Positions 1 to 8,568 of a DNA stretch of 19,470 bases are shown in pieces; positions within the stretch are counted from its first letter, which is position 1; each line of letters begins with the position of its first letter. Source of the stretch: JAZDRH01 sp047470865 (GTDB taxonomy: Bacteria > Pseudomonadota > Gammaproteobacteria > Pseudomonadales > Pseudomonadaceae). Made by a program: the position numbers and the translations under genes. The notes under the pieces are model-generated. The model saw only the letters and a program-made list of their open reading frames with translations, ran no database searches and was not told the origin of the DNA. The stretch covers positions 1 through 19,470 of the forward strand of contig NZ_JAZDRH010000037.1 in assembly GCF_047470865.1 (NCBI RefSeq). The letters are read 5' to 3'.

Positions 1-4
1 ATTT

Positions 5-44
5 AAAAAATGCTTACCTATGATTCCTAATTCACAGATAAGCA
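5..44 (-). terminator. Intrinsic terminator after the DUF2314-ankyrin gene
   Basis: On the minus strand, a 12-bp stem (arms 33-44 and 11-22, with two G-U wobbles) encloses a 10-nt loop and is followed by a run of six U. It lies about 30 nt past the stop codon at 76 and would end the minus-strand gene group. Confidence 0.75.
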
Positions 45-75
45 CATATGCATAAAAATACAGCGTTTTCTAAAG

Positions 76-831
76 CTATTCTCTGAGTAATTGAATAATA
101 GGTTTCCAATCAAGTAGTACAGCGTAATCTAATGCTGTTTTATCCTTATTATTGGTAATTGATTTATCCGCACCTAAACTAATCAACGCTTTAGTAATAT
201 TAAAGTTACCTGCAATAACATTGCGCATTAATAACGTGTAGCCTTCTTCGTCTTTATCATTGAGCGCTAATGGATGCTCTTGAATATATTCCTGCACTCG
301 CTCCACCATATTTCTGCTCATCGGGTGTTCGTTTAAGTTATCAGGATGTTGCTCTTGCTCAATCACAATATTGACGTGCTTATAATCACCAAAATCTAAC
401 CCCCAAGCTTGATCATGCGCTTGGCGCTCAGGCTCTGACATATTTGAGCGTAAGAGTTGAATTGTAAAACCACCATAGGTTTGATCTTGACATGCCATCA
501 GCCAGTCAGCGACCTGTGTCAAGGGTACTGTTACATAATCCCCTTCTTGCACATAGGTTAAATGGGAGGGTTCATTTATTAGCACGCCTGCTACCTGCTC
601 GCCATCAAAGTCTATTTCTGCTAGCCACATATACTCAACGCTAGGCTCTGTATCACCATCAAGTATTTGCTCAAATTTAACCTTTACGTAACTTAAATCT
701 AGCGCTGGTACAATACGTTTATATTCCCACGACAGCTCACGCCAGAAAAACTTGAAGCTATCACGCGCTTGCTGCTGTGCTTTTAGCATTGCAGGGCTAT
801 CTTCTTCTAGAAATACACTTTGTTCGCTCAT
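76..831 (-). CDS. DUF2314 domain protein with C-terminal ankyrin repeats
   Basis: This 251-residue protein has no signal peptide or membrane segment, so it is probably cytoplasmic. Residues about 60-150 resemble DUF2314 (YegJ-type): a Trp-containing strand, a 'G-x-L-I-N-E-P' turn, 'EGDYVTVP', a 'DWLM' helix and 'YGGFT' followed by a Met-Ser-Glu segment. Residues about 190-251 form roughly one and a half to two ankyrin repeats ('GYTLLMRNV', 'LISLGADKSI', 'KTALDYA'). Ankyrin repeats usually mediate protein binding; the function of DUF2314 is not known to me. AGAGG lies 6-7 nt upstream of the ATG. It follows the exported-protein gene after 48 nt and is the last gene before the terminator, so it is probably cotranscribed with the genes to its right. 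Confidence 0.8.
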   Translation of the reverse strand: MSEQSVFLEEDSPAMLKAQQQARDSFKFFWRELSWEYKRIVPALDLSYVKVKFEQILDGDTEPSVEYMWLAEIDFDGEQVAGVLINEPSHLTYVQEGDYVTVPLTQVADWLMACQDQTYGGFTIQLLRSNMSEPERQAHDQAWGLDFGDYKHVNIVIEQEQHPDNLNEHPMSRNMVERVQEYIQEHPLALNDKDEEGYTLLMRNVIAGNFNITKALISLGADKSITNNKDKTALDYAVLLDWKPIIQLLRE

Positions 832-879
832 CTAAAACCTCTAGCGGATAGGTGACCTTAGATATAGGTGCGCCTTTGC

Positions 880-1362
880 TTAATGTCCTATATTCATTCG
901 GCAGTGCAGCTTTTGCTGCGCCAAACTAAGAATATGTTTATGTGAGTCAATAACGACGGTTTCCAGCAAAGCTTCAGAAGTATTGCTTAAATTACCTAAA
1001 GACACTCTCAGAATACGCTTTTCACCATTAATTTCATTGATCGTAAGATGTAATTCATTACCTATAACACGAAACATAAAAGGTTGTTTACGTTGTGTTT
1101 CTCGCACAATACCTTCTACTAATACAAATTCCGTAGATGCCGTATCTTGTGGCCACGTTTTTTGGGAAATTTTTTTCGCCTCTAGGGGAAATACACGACC
1201 AATTTTAAGCACAGCTAGCTCCCCCTGCTGGCTAAACTTTGAGTTCATACTGTCGTATGTCTCAGAACAGGTATGATTTGCTAAAACTAAGCTATTGGCT
1301 TGGGCAGGCAAAGTACAGGCCGAGCTAACGAATGCTATTAACCAATAAAATACCTTCATCAT
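880..1362 (-). CDS. Small exported protein of unknown function
   Basis: About 160 residues. The N-terminus MMKVFYWLIAFVSSAC...AQA is a typical Sec signal peptide, with likely cleavage after AQA, so the mature protein is probably periplasmic. An upstream GTG at 1368 is possible. I prefer the ATG at 1362 because it overlaps the stop codon of the upstream lipoprotein gene as ATGA, the usual arrangement for translational coupling, and AGGTG sits just before it. The mature part has two Cys (HTC near the start, LHC near the end) that could form a disulfide. I recognise no family. Length, signal and pairing with the neighbouring lipoprotein suggest an envelope role, which is inference. Confidence 0.7.
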   Translation of the reverse strand: MMKVFYWLIAFVSSACTLPAQANSLVLANHTCSETYDSMNSKFSQQGELAVLKIGRVFPLEAKKISQKTWPQDTASTEFVLVEGIVRETQRKQPFMFRVIGNELHLTINEINGEKRILRVSLGNLSNTSEALLETVVIDSHKHILSLAQQKLHCRMNIGH

Positions 1363-1754
1363 TGGCACCTATAACTATTAAAGGTTGTACTATGCAACAT
1401 GCCATTGCCGTAAGTGTATGAGCGTACTAGTAGCTGTTCAGGGTTAGAGACATCTAGATCATAAGACGTGTACAGATTTTTATTGCGCTCACTAATAAAT
1501 TGACAATGCTGATGTGCATTCAATTGACAGCTACTCTTTAAGCCACTTTGCTTAAAAAGCACCTGCAGTGTGGCGCCAGACTCTATAAGCTGAATACTAT
1601 CTTTACTAGGTGCTAGATTATTGAAAAGGTCTTTTGTATTGCTTTTACATAGTTTTTGCGTTTTAGCGCCCGTATTTGGCTGTACATTTTCGCTAGGCAC
1701 TAAGCAGCCTTGTAGCAAGCTAGCCAAAGCTGCTATTAGGAGAATTTTTTTCAC
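1359..1754 (-). CDS. Small predicted lipoprotein, unknown function
   Basis: This 131-residue protein starts with MKKILLIAALASLLQGC, a type II signal peptide with lipobox LLQGC and the lipidated Cys at residue 17. Residue 18 is Leu, with no Asp at +2, so outer-membrane sorting is expected. The start is GTG, with CAGG 8 nt upstream; no ATG gives a better signal peptide. The mature part contains four further Cys (KLCKSN, SSCQLNA, QHCQF and a terminal YRCQ), possibly two disulfides. It overlaps the next gene by 4 nt, so the two are very likely coupled. Family not recognised. Confidence 0.7.
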   Translation of the reverse strand: MKKILLIAALASLLQGCLVPSENVQPNTGAKTQKLCKSNTKDLFNNLAPSKDSIQLIESGATLQVLFKQSGLKSSCQLNAHQHCQFISERNKNLYTSYDLDVSNPEQLLVRSYTYGNGMLHSTTFNSYRCQ

Positions 1755-1787
1755 ATTAAAACCTGTGTACTCTGTAGCTAAGAGAAT

Positions 1788-2333
1788 TTAAGCAATAAAC
1801 TCTCGTTGTAAAATAGACATCATTTGAGCATCAACAAAACGACCTTTTTCAAAAAAGTAATCTCGTAAAACGCCTTCAGATGTGAAGCCACAGCGTAACA
1901 GTAATTGATGCGAAGCATGATTAATAGGATCAATAAAGGCTTCTATACGATTAAGATTTAAGCTATTAAAGCCATGCTTTAGCATAGCCCCTACAGCCTC
2001 ACTCATAAGCCCTTTGCGCCAAAAATCAGGATGCAGTTCATAGCCGATTTCTGCACGGTTATTTTCTGTACTTAAGTTATGAAAACCACAGGTACCTATT
2101 AACTGGTCATGCCCTATTAAGGTAATGGCCCAACGTAGACCTTCGCCCGCATTGGATCTTGTAATCCAGGTTTCTACAAGACGCTGAGCCTGTTGTAGCT
2201 CTGTAAAGGTCGCTAAATCATAAAACTCAGTGACAGAGTCAAATGAAAAATTAGCAAATACCTGTGGTGCATCCGTAAGGCGTAAAGGTCGTAGCGTTAA
2301 ACGCTCTGTAGTTAAGGTCGGAAACGGCAGCAT
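1788..2333 (-). CDS. GNAT acetyltransferase, RimJ/RimL type
   Basis: This 181-residue protein has the typical opening of the RimJ/RimL subfamily (LTTERLTLRPLRLTDA), the 'IGTCGFHNL' strand, 'AEIGYELHPDFWRKGLM' with the acetyl-CoA pyrophosphate loop (R-K-G-x-x-x-E-A), and the late 'NHASHQLLLRCGF' segment. Family members acetylate N-termini of ribosomal or other proteins, or small amines and drugs; the substrate cannot be read from the sequence. It lies 47 nt downstream of trhA and 33 nt upstream of the lipoprotein gene on the same strand, so an operon is plausible. Confidence 0.9.
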   Translation of the reverse strand: MLPFPTLTTERLTLRPLRLTDAPQVFANFSFDSVTEFYDLATFTELQQAQRLVETWITRSNAGEGLRWAITLIGHDQLIGTCGFHNLSTENNRAEIGYELHPDFWRKGLMSEAVGAMLKHGFNSLNLNRIEAFIDPINHASHQLLLRCGFTSEGVLRDYFFEKGRFVDAQMMSILQREFIA

Positions 2334-2380
2334 ATTCTTTCAATAGATTCTAAAAAACGCCAGTGTATGCACTATTCAGG

Positions 2381-2998
2381 CTAGAGTACATAAAAAAATA
2401 TGCTCACAAACTGCATAATACTGCCCGCTAAAACAAATAAGTGCCAAATACCGTGGCCATGTTTAATTTTTTCATCCAATACGAAAAAAATTACGCCAAG
2501 ACTGTAGGTAACTCCACCAGCCACCAACCAAAATAAACCTGCTCCGCTGATAGCTGCAATTAAAGGCTTGATAGCTATCACTATTAACCAGCCCATAACG
2601 AGATAGATAACCAGTGATACAATACGAGTGCGCTTACCTAAAATAAATTCTTGAATAATGCCTATTAAAGCTAATGACCAGTTAATGCCAAATAACGTCC
2701 AACCCCAAGCACCCTCTAACGTAATTAAGGTAAAGGGGGTATAACTACCTGCAATCAGCAAGTAAATGGCGCAGTGGTCCAGCTTTTGAAAGATCTGTTT
2801 CAAGCGGCCTGTAAAGGAGTGGTACAGCGTTGAAGTAGTATATAAAGCCACTAAACTGCCGCCATAAACACTGGCACTGACAATTTCTTTAACTACACCT
2901 TGAAGCGAGCTAAAAACCACCAGCAATGTGCAACCTATAACAGCTAAAACGGCACCAATACAGTGGCTAATCGCATTAAAACGCTCACCATGATACAT
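2381..2998 (-). CDS. trhA: Hemolysin III family / PAQR membrane protein
   Basis: This 205-residue protein is highly hydrophobic with about seven membrane helices, the usual size of bacterial hemolysin III (TrhA/YqfA) proteins. It shows the conserved 'ERFNAISHCIGA' start, 'STLYHSF', 'KLDHCAIYLLIAGSYTPF' and the C-terminal 'HLFVLAGSIMQF'; the histidines in these motifs are the proposed metal ligands of the PAQR superfamily. The role in E. coli is in membrane-energy and fatty-acid homeostasis; the name hemolysin is historical. AGGAG lies 9 nt before the ATG. It is the first gene of the leftward group. Confidence 0.92.
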   Translation of the reverse strand: MYHGERFNAISHCIGAVLAVIGCTLLVVFSSLQGVVKEIVSASVYGGSLVALYTTSTLYHSFTGRLKQIFQKLDHCAIYLLIAGSYTPFTLITLEGAWGWTLFGINWSLALIGIIQEFILGKRTRIVSLVIYLVMGWLIVIAIKPLIAAISGAGLFWLVAGGVTYSLGVIFFVLDEKIKHGHGIWHLFVLAGSIMQFVSIFFYVL

Positions 2999-3164
2999 AG
3001 GCGTTCTCCTACTTTAAGAAGGTTAGGCGTTAAGAATTACAACAGATGAATATGACAGTTTTTTGATAACGTAACGGCTCAATAGTGGTAAATGGTACTC
3101 TGCTTACTTATCAAATAATGTGCTTATTAAACCATTCTTACAACTTAATGTTCCTTACAGACAC

Positions 3165-3195
3165 AAAAAAGCCGCAAATCTCTTTGCGGCTTTTT
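3165..3195 (-). terminator. metE terminator, probably bidirectional
   Basis: A perfect 13-bp stem (3166-3178 with 3183-3195) with a 4-nt TCTC loop has A and T runs built into both arms, giving a U-run on either strand. It begins 14 nt past the metE stop codon. Confidence 0.9.
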
Positions 3196-3208
3196 CTCTG
3201 GAAGCTAC

Positions 3209-5503
3209 TTAAGCACTGTATTCTTGACGCAGCTTTTGTGCCGCTTCAACCATGTTTTCTAAGGCCTCTTTGGTTTCTTTCCAACCACGCGTTTTTAATC
3301 CGCAGTCTGGGTTAACCCATAATCCTTTAATCGGAATTCGTTTTGCTGCTTTACGAATTAAGTTGGCCATTTCCTCACTATTTGGAACTCTTGGTGAGTG
3401 AATATCATAAACTCCAGGACCAATTTCGTTCGGATAGTGGAAGGCTTCAAAGGCTTCCAGTAACTCCATATCAGAACGCGATGTTTCAATGGTGATAACG
3501 TCCGCATCCATTGCTGCAATTGATTCAATCACATCATTGAATTCGCTATAGCACATGTGAGTATGAATCTGTGTACTGTCTTGCACGCCACTGGCAGTTA
3601 AACGGAAAGATTCTGTCGCCCAGTCCAAATAGTTTTTCCAATCAGCTTGGCGTAATGGTAAGCCTTCACGGAATGCAGCTTCATCAATTTGAATGACTTT
3701 AATGCCTGCTTTCTCTAAGTCCACCACCTCATCACGAATAGCTAAAGCTAATTGGCGTGCCTGTTCTTCACGTGTGACATCTTCACGTGGAAATGACCAC
3801 ATCAGCATAGTCACTGGACCTGTCAGCATACCTTTCATTACTTTGTTGGTCTGCTGCTGGGCATAGTTAATCCATTCTACTGTCATGGCTTTTGGTCGGC
3901 TTAAATCGCCAAAAATAATAGCCGGCTTAACACAGCGTGAGCCATAGCTTTGAACCCAACCAAAGCGCGTAAATAGATAGCCATCTAGCTGCTCAGCAAA
4001 GTACTCCACCATGTCATTGCGCTCTGCTTCGCCATGTACTAACACATCAAGACCTAAATCTTCTTGCACCTGCACTGCATGACGAATCTCTGCCTGCATG
4101 GCTTCTTTATATTCTGCCTCAGTTAGCTTGCCTTGTTTAAAGGCTTGGCGTGCTGCTCGAATTTCTTTAGTTTGCGGGAACGAGCCAATCGTGGTTGTAG
4201 GAAACAATGGCAAATTTAATTCTGCATGCTGCTGTTTAATACGCTGTTCAAAGGCCGATTTACGTTGACTATCCGCCGCCGTAATAGCTTTAACACGTGC
4301 TTGTACCTGTGGTTTATGAATACGTGGTGATTGTGCTCGACTTTCCTGTACAGCTTGGCTAGCTTGCAATGCCGCTTGCACAGCAGTATCTGTAGGCGTA
4401 TTTAACGCTTTAGTTAACACCGCTACTTCTTCTACTTTTTGTACCGCAAAGGCCAACCAGCTTTTTAGCTCGCTATCCAATTTATCTTCACGCGCCAAAT
4501 CCACAGGACTATGTAACAGCGAGCAAGAAGGTGCCACCCACAAACGATCAGCAATACGTTCTTGTGCTTGACGTAAAATTGTTAATGTTGATTCAAGATC
4601 ACAACGCCATACGTTACGGCCATTTACCACTCCTAAAGATAAAATCTTATAAGCAGGCAAACGATCGAGAATCGTTGGGAACTGCTTAGGTGCACGTACT
4701 AAATCAATGTGCAAACCATCCACAGGTAGATTAGCGGCTAAACCTAAATTATCCTCTAAACCACCAAAATAGGTTGCAATCAGTTTTTTCACTGGCTCAC
4801 GTTGTAGTAAGTTATAGGCACGTTCAAATGCTGTTTTCCAATCTTGAGGTAAATCCAGCACTAAAATAGGTTCGTCAATTTGCACCCATTCCACGCCTTG
4901 GTCCGCTAAGCGCTGAAAAATCTGTCCATAAATAGGCAATAATTTTTCAAGTAAATCTAACTTATCAAAGTTTTGCCCTTTAACTTTAGCTAACCATAAC
5001 CAAGTTAATGGGCCAATCACTACAGGCTTTACTTGATAGCCGAGGGCTTTTGCCTCGTCTACCTCATCAAATAACTGCTCCCAGCTTAATTCAAACGCTT
5101 GATCCGCTGTGATTTCTGGTACTAGGTAGTGATAGTTAGTATCAAACCACTTGGTCATTTCTTGAGCATGTGCACCACCACAACAGGCTGTACTTACAGC
5201 GCCACGTGCCATGGCAAACAAGGTATCTAGCGTTGGCTTAGCCTGCGCATGGCGAAAACGCTCTGGAATAACGCCAAAGGTTAACGAATGCGTTAATACC
5301 TGGTCATACCATGCAAAATCACCAACAGGTAAAAGCTCAATACCGGCTTGATGTTGAATTTTCCAATGTTCTGCGCGTAGCTGCTTACCCACAGCTAACA
5401 ACTCATCCTGAGAAATGTCGCCTTTCCAATATGCTTCTTGCGCTTTTTTCAATTCACGATCGCGTCCAATGCGAGGGAATCCTAAATTATGTGCTAGTGC
5501 CAT
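3209..5503 (-). CDS. metE: Cobalamin-independent methionine synthase
   Basis: MetE transfers the methyl group of 5-methyltetrahydropteroyltri-glutamate to homocysteine, the last step of methionine synthesis, in the cytoplasm. The 764-residue length fits the family (E. coli 753). The protein begins with the conserved 'LGFPRIGRDRELKKA' and ends with the catalytic zinc domain, where 'HTHMC', 'VITIE' and 'NPDCGLKTRGW' supply the His, Cys, Glu and Cys ligands. 'TTTIGSFPQTKEIR' opens the second barrel. I placed the start at the ATG at 5503 because it matches the family N-terminus and has GGAGA 8 nt upstream; the frame stays open 26 codons further up, to 5581, but those residues are not part of the family. 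It is divergent from metR, its usual activator. Confidence 0.97.
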   Translation of the reverse strand: MALAHNLGFPRIGRDRELKKAQEAYWKGDISQDELLAVGKQLRAEHWKIQHQAGIELLPVGDFAWYDQVLTHSLTFGVIPERFRHAQAKPTLDTLFAMARGAVSTACCGGAHAQEMTKWFDTNYHYLVPEITADQAFELSWEQLFDEVDEAKALGYQVKPVVIGPLTWLWLAKVKGQNFDKLDLLEKLLPIYGQIFQRLADQGVEWVQIDEPILVLDLPQDWKTAFERAYNLLQREPVKKLIATYFGGLEDNLGLAANLPVDGLHIDLVRAPKQFPTILDRLPAYKILSLGVVNGRNVWRCDLESTLTILRQAQERIADRLWVAPSCSLLHSPVDLAREDKLDSELKSWLAFAVQKVEEVAVLTKALNTPTDTAVQAALQASQAVQESRAQSPRIHKPQVQARVKAITAADSQRKSAFEQRIKQQHAELNLPLFPTTTIGSFPQTKEIRAARQAFKQGKLTEAEYKEAMQAEIRHAVQVQEDLGLDVLVHGEAERNDMVEYFAEQLDGYLFTRFGWVQSYGSRCVKPAIIFGDLSRPKAMTVEWINYAQQQTNKVMKGMLTGPVTMLMWSFPREDVTREEQARQLALAIRDEVVDLEKAGIKVIQIDEAAFREGLPLRQADWKNYLDWATESFRLTASGVQDSTQIHTHMCYSEFNDVIESIAAMDADVITIETSRSDMELLEAFEAFHYPNEIGPGVYDIHSPRVPNSEEMANLIRKAAKRIPIKGLWVNPDCGLKTRGWKETKEALENMVEAAQKLRQEYSA

Positions 5504-5628
5504 GATGTTATCTCCGAAAAACTTAGGACTATTGTTAGCTTCGGATGTATCATGAAACAAACTAAGAATTTTCTTGTTCAACGTTAAAAAAATTCATATT
5601 AAAAACGAAAGTCTCATAAGGAGTTTTC

Positions 5629-6570
5629 ATGTTAGAAATTAGGCATCTTAAAACCCTGCACGCACTACGTGAAACAGAAAGCTTGGTTGACGCTGCTGAT
5701 CGTCTGCATTTAACTCAATCGGCCCTTTCTCACCAATTTAAGGAATTAGAAGATCGCTTAGAGTCTCAATTATTTATTCGTAAAACCAAACCTGTACGCT
5801 TCACTAGTGCTGGCTTGCGCTTATTAAAATTGGCAGATGAAGTTTTACCTTTAATGCGTGCTGCTGAGCGAGATTTATCGCGTTTAGTAGGTGGGACAGC
5901 TGGACGCTTACATATCGCCATTGAATGCCACAGTTGCTTCCAATGGCTAATGCCAACAGTGGACCAATTTCGCGACGCCTGGCCCGAAGTTGAGTTAGAT
6001 TTAGCGTCGGGCTTTTCTTTTGCGCCACTACCTGCCCTTGCGCGGGGCGATTTAGACTTAGTAGTAACCGCCGATCCGGTGCAATTAACAGGGATTACCT
6101 ATATTCCGCTTTTTACTTACGAAGCTATGCTGGCTATTTCTAATCAACACCCTTTAGCAGCTAAAAGCTATGTAGAACCTCATGAGTTATCACAAGAGGT
6201 GCAGATTACTTATCCTGTAGAGCGCGAGCGTTTAGATATTTTTAAACACTTTCTTGATCCAGCTGACGTTGAGCCACTGCATATTCGCACTTCAGAGCTA
6301 ACCGTCATGATGATGCAACTAGTAGCCAGCGGGCGTGGCGTTTGTTGCCTGCCAAACTGGGCGATTCATGAGTACAGCTCAAAAGGCTACGTCACAGCAT
6401 TAAAGCTTGGCAGTAAAGGTTTGTTCTCTACGCTGTATGCGGCCATTCGTACCGATATGCAAGATGCTCCTTTTATGCAGGATTTCTTGTTAACGGCAAA
6501 GGATACCTCTTTTGCTACGCTCGAAGGGGTTAGCGTAGCGAAAGATAATCACTTAGGGGAAAAGAATTAA
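5629..6570 (+). CDS. metR: LysR-family regulator of methionine synthesis
   Basis: This 313-residue LysR-type regulator has an N-terminal winged helix-turn-helix (residues about 1-60, 'LVDAADRLHLTQSALSHQF') and a periplasmic-binding-like effector domain. 'ECHSCFQWLMP' and the flanking sequence match MetR proteins, which sense homocysteine and activate metE. AAGGAG lies 6 nt before the ATG. Divergence from metE, with 125 nt between the two start codons, is the classical arrangement. I saw no perfect TGAA-N5-TTCA box in the intergenic region. Its last 18 nt overlap the 3' end of dgkA on the other strand. Confidence 0.94.
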   Translation: MLEIRHLKTLHALRETESLVDAADRLHLTQSALSHQFKELEDRLESQLFIRKTKPVRFTSAGLRLLKLADEVLPLMRAAERDLSRLVGGTAGRLHIAIECHSCFQWLMPTVDQFRDAWPEVELDLASGFSFAPLPALARGDLDLVVTADPVQLTGITYIPLFTYEAMLAISNQHPLAAKSYVEPHELSQEVQITYPVERERLDIFKHFLDPADVEPLHIRTSELTVMMMQLVASGRGVCCLPNWAIHEYSSKGYVTALKLGSKGLFSTLYAAIRTDMQDAPFMQDFLLTAKDTSFATLEGVSVAKDNHLGEKN

Positions 6571-6924
6571 CAGCCAGGTTACGCCAACCAGCGTTAAACC
6601 TACCATCTGTGCAGCGCTACCCATGTCTTTAGCGTTTTTAGAGAGTGGATGGCGCTCTAGAGAAATACGATCCACCACGGCTTCAATGGCTGAATTAAGC
6701 AACTCAATCACTAGGCTGATTAAACAAACACCAATCATTATTGCACGTTCTACACGCGAAACATCAAAGTAAAAACTTAAAGGTATGAGAATTACACTAA
6801 GTAGTACCAGTTGACGAAAAGCGGCCTCACCTTTAAATGCAGCCGCCAAACCAGCCAGTGAATAACCTGTTGCGTTTAAAATACGCTTAATTCCAGTCGT
6901 ACCCTTAAAAGGAGAATCAGACAT
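6553..6924 (-). CDS. dgkA: Diacylglycerol kinase (DgkA family)
   Basis: This 123-residue integral membrane kinase phosphorylates diacylglycerol to phosphatidic acid, recycling lipid left over from periplasmic glucan or lipid-A modification. The family signature 'ELLNSAIEAVVDR' is intact, with Glu74, Asn77 and Glu81 corresponding to E. coli Glu69, Asn72 and Glu76. An amphipathic N-terminus and three hydrophobic helices (about 35-55, 60-80, 103-122) are visible. The start has GGCGG 5 nt upstream. It is convergent with and overlaps metR by 18 nt. It lies 53 nt downstream of the response regulator, a neighbourhood also seen in Pseudomonas. Confidence 0.95.
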   Translation of the reverse strand: MSDSPFKGTTGIKRILNATGYSLAGLAAAFKGEAAFRQLVLLSVILIPLSFYFDVSRVERAIMIGVCLISLVIELLNSAIEAVVDRISLERHPLSKNAKDMGSAAQMVGLTLVGVTWLLILFP

Positions 6925-6966
6925 TGAAACCGCCTATAATCAATGAGTTACACGTATTCTAATGTT

Positions 6967-6994
6967 TAAAGAAATCACTACGCAGGTAGTGATT
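6967..6994 (-). terminator. Possible terminator overlapping the response-regulator stop codon
   Basis: On the minus strand a 9-bp stem (6986-6994 with 6973-6981) with a 4-nt loop is followed by UUUCUUU. The stem contains the stop codon of the response regulator. The U-run is interrupted, so termination may be partial and dgkA may receive read-through. Confidence 0.5.
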
Positions 6995-7628
6995 CCATTT
7001 GTTGCAACAATAATGCAGCCTGTGTCCGTGTACGCACATTAAGCTTACGGAAAATAGCAGTAACGTGGGCTTTTACTGTGGCTTCAGAAACATTAAGCTC
7101 ATAAGCAATCTGCTTATTCAATAAGCCGTCACACACCATAGTTAGCACTCGGAATTGCTGTGGTGTTAAGCTAGCCAAGCCTTCACTAGCGGCTTTCGCT
7201 TCTGGACTCATACCTGCTGAACCTGATTCTGTTTGTACAGGCCACCATACATCACCGTCTAATACTGCTCGTACGGCTTTTTGAATATCTTCTAAGGAAG
7301 ATGATTTTGGAATAAAACCACTAGCACCAAACTCACGTGAGCGTGCCATGACAGAAGCTTCTTCTTGAGCTGAAACCATTACCACTGGTACTTGCGGATA
7401 CTGCCCACGCAATAAAACCAAGCCTGAAAAACCATGAGCACCTGGCATGTTTAAGTCTAAAAGTACCAAATCCCAGTCTGATTTTTCTGCTAAGCGGGCT
7501 TCTAGTTCAGCAATGCTCGCTGCTTCAACAAGGCGTACTTCGCCACCTAAACCGACCGTTAACGCTTGCTGTAGTGCGCTACGAAACAGTGGATGGTCAT
7601 CTGCTATCAGAATGTCAAAAGTAGCCAT
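6978..7628 (-). CDS. erdR: LuxR/NarL-family response regulator (ErdR/AgmR-like)
   Basis: This 216-residue protein has a receiver domain (residues about 4-120) with acidic pair Asp10/Asp11, phosphoacceptor Asp58 in 'LVLLDLNMPG', Ser86 and Lys108 in 'GFIPKSS', followed by a LuxR-type helix-turn-helix (about 150-210, 'LTPQQFRVLTMVCDGL', 'VSEATVKAHVTAIFRKL'). All phosphorelay residues are present. No sensor kinase is adjacent. The sequence and the dgkA neighbour resemble the pseudomonad ErdR/AgmR group, which controls ethanol oxidation and acetate metabolism; the symbol is an inference from this resemblance. AGGA lies 8-9 nt upstream of the ATG. Confidence 0.78.
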   Translation of the reverse strand: MATFDILIADDHPLFRSALQQALTVGLGGEVRLVEAASIAELEARLAEKSDWDLVLLDLNMPGAHGFSGLVLLRGQYPQVPVVMVSAQEEASVMARSREFGASGFIPKSSSLEDIQKAVRAVLDGDVWWPVQTESGSAGMSPEAKAASEGLASLTPQQFRVLTMVCDGLLNKQIAYELNVSEATVKAHVTAIFRKLNVRTRTQAALLLQQMESLPA

Positions 7629-7806
7629 GTAATCGTCCTACTCTAATTGCGTTAATTAAATCATAGTATCTTTACTGCCAGCTTAGAAATAGTGTTCAAG
7701 CCTATGTCGCAGTTTAATACATGTAGTTTTGTTTCTATTGCACTACACATAATACGTGTTTTTTTGTGATGCTTGCAAAGCATAAAACATATAGCTTTTC
7801 AGCTTC

Positions 7807-8526
7807 CTATAATTCTGTCACAGGAAGCTCTCTAAAATAAGCCTCTTGCTGATCCTTACTCGGAGGTTTTTTTGCTGCCAAATAATGTTTAGTAAATCGT
7901 GCAAACCAATTTTCCAATACATTTTGCGCTTCAAACTCATGTGCCAACTCTAAACACAATGCACCAACCTCAACGGTACACAAATGATCATCACGATTTG
8001 AACGGCGCAATTGATAGTGTGATAAGTGTTCAGGTTGGAAACTTAAAACAGGAAAATTAGCTAAATAGGGCGATTTACGAAAAATTTTACGAGCTTGGAG
8101 CCAAGTAGCATCCAAGATAATAAATAAAGGTTTCTTGCTCGTTTCGTGATTGCGCGTTACTGAATGCACTACCTGCTCAGGTTCGGCATACTCTTCAGGA
8201 AAAACCACATAAGGTTGCCACTGGGGATCTGCTAATAATGCCAATAGTTTCTCATCTACCTGGGTACGCGACCATAAAAAAGCAAAGGTATCTGGTACCA
8301 CATCGGCAATTAGCCATCCTGTATTACTTGGTTTCAAAGGTTCTTTATCATGCATTAATAAGCAAATACCACAGTGCGTTAGCACCTGTTTCTGCCACTT
8401 ACAGATGCAGTATTTTAGTGCCACACGACATGAAGGGCAGCGCTCTACTAAACAACCGCGCGCGCGAAAAGGTTTATTACTAACAGCCTGTCTTTGCTCT
8501 CGTAAACGGGCAACTGCATGCATCAT
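7807..8526 (-). CDS. DTW domain protein, probable tRNA aminocarboxypropyltransferase
   Basis: About 239 residues. DTW enzymes (TapT/YfiP, TTC proteins) transfer the 3-amino-3-carboxypropyl group of S-adenosylmethionine to uridine in tRNA (acp3U). The N-terminal Cys cluster (C25, C30, C33, C40, C42 in 'CPSC...YCIC') fits the family's zinc-binding start, and the name-giving motif appears as 'DATW' near the middle, followed by 'QARKIFRKS'. A TTG at 8538 is in frame, but two tandem ATGs at 8526/8523 with GAG 7 nt upstream are the better start. It begins 42 nt after olsA on the same strand and may be cotranscribed. The exact tRNA position modified is not readable. Confidence 0.85.
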   Translation of the reverse strand: MMHAVARLREQRQAVSNKPFRARGCLVERCPSCRVALKYCICKWQKQVLTHCGICLLMHDKEPLKPSNTGWLIADVVPDTFAFLWSRTQVDEKLLALLADPQWQPYVVFPEEYAEPEQVVHSVTRNHETSKKPLFIILDATWLQARKIFRKSPYLANFPVLSFQPEHLSHYQLRRSNRDDHLCTVEVGALCLELAHEFEAQNVLENWFARFTKHYLAAKKPPSKDQQEAYFRELPVTEL

Positions 8527-8568
8527 AAATCGTCTCAAAAAGAATAATCATAGCAGCCCCTATTTTCC

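Noticed and set aside
5504..5581. 26-codon N-terminal extension of metE
   Set aside because: The family N-terminus begins at 5503, where a good ribosome site is placed. The extension lies in the metR-metE promoter region and has no family similarity.
5504..5628. MetR binding boxes between metE and metR
   Set aside because: Only imperfect matches were seen (for example GAA-N8-TTC), with none fitting TGAA-N5-TTCA, so no site is claimed.
7740..7795. ATGCTT-GCA-AAGCAT hairpin upstream of the response regulator
   Set aside because: The stem is short and lacks a T-run on the proper side of either strand.
7801..7829. 8-bp inverted repeat at the DTW stop codon
   Set aside because: There is no U-run after the stem on the minus strand, so a terminator is not supported.
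8527..8538. TTG start for the DTW gene
   Set aside because: Tandem ATGs just inside have better spacing to the GAG ribosome site.
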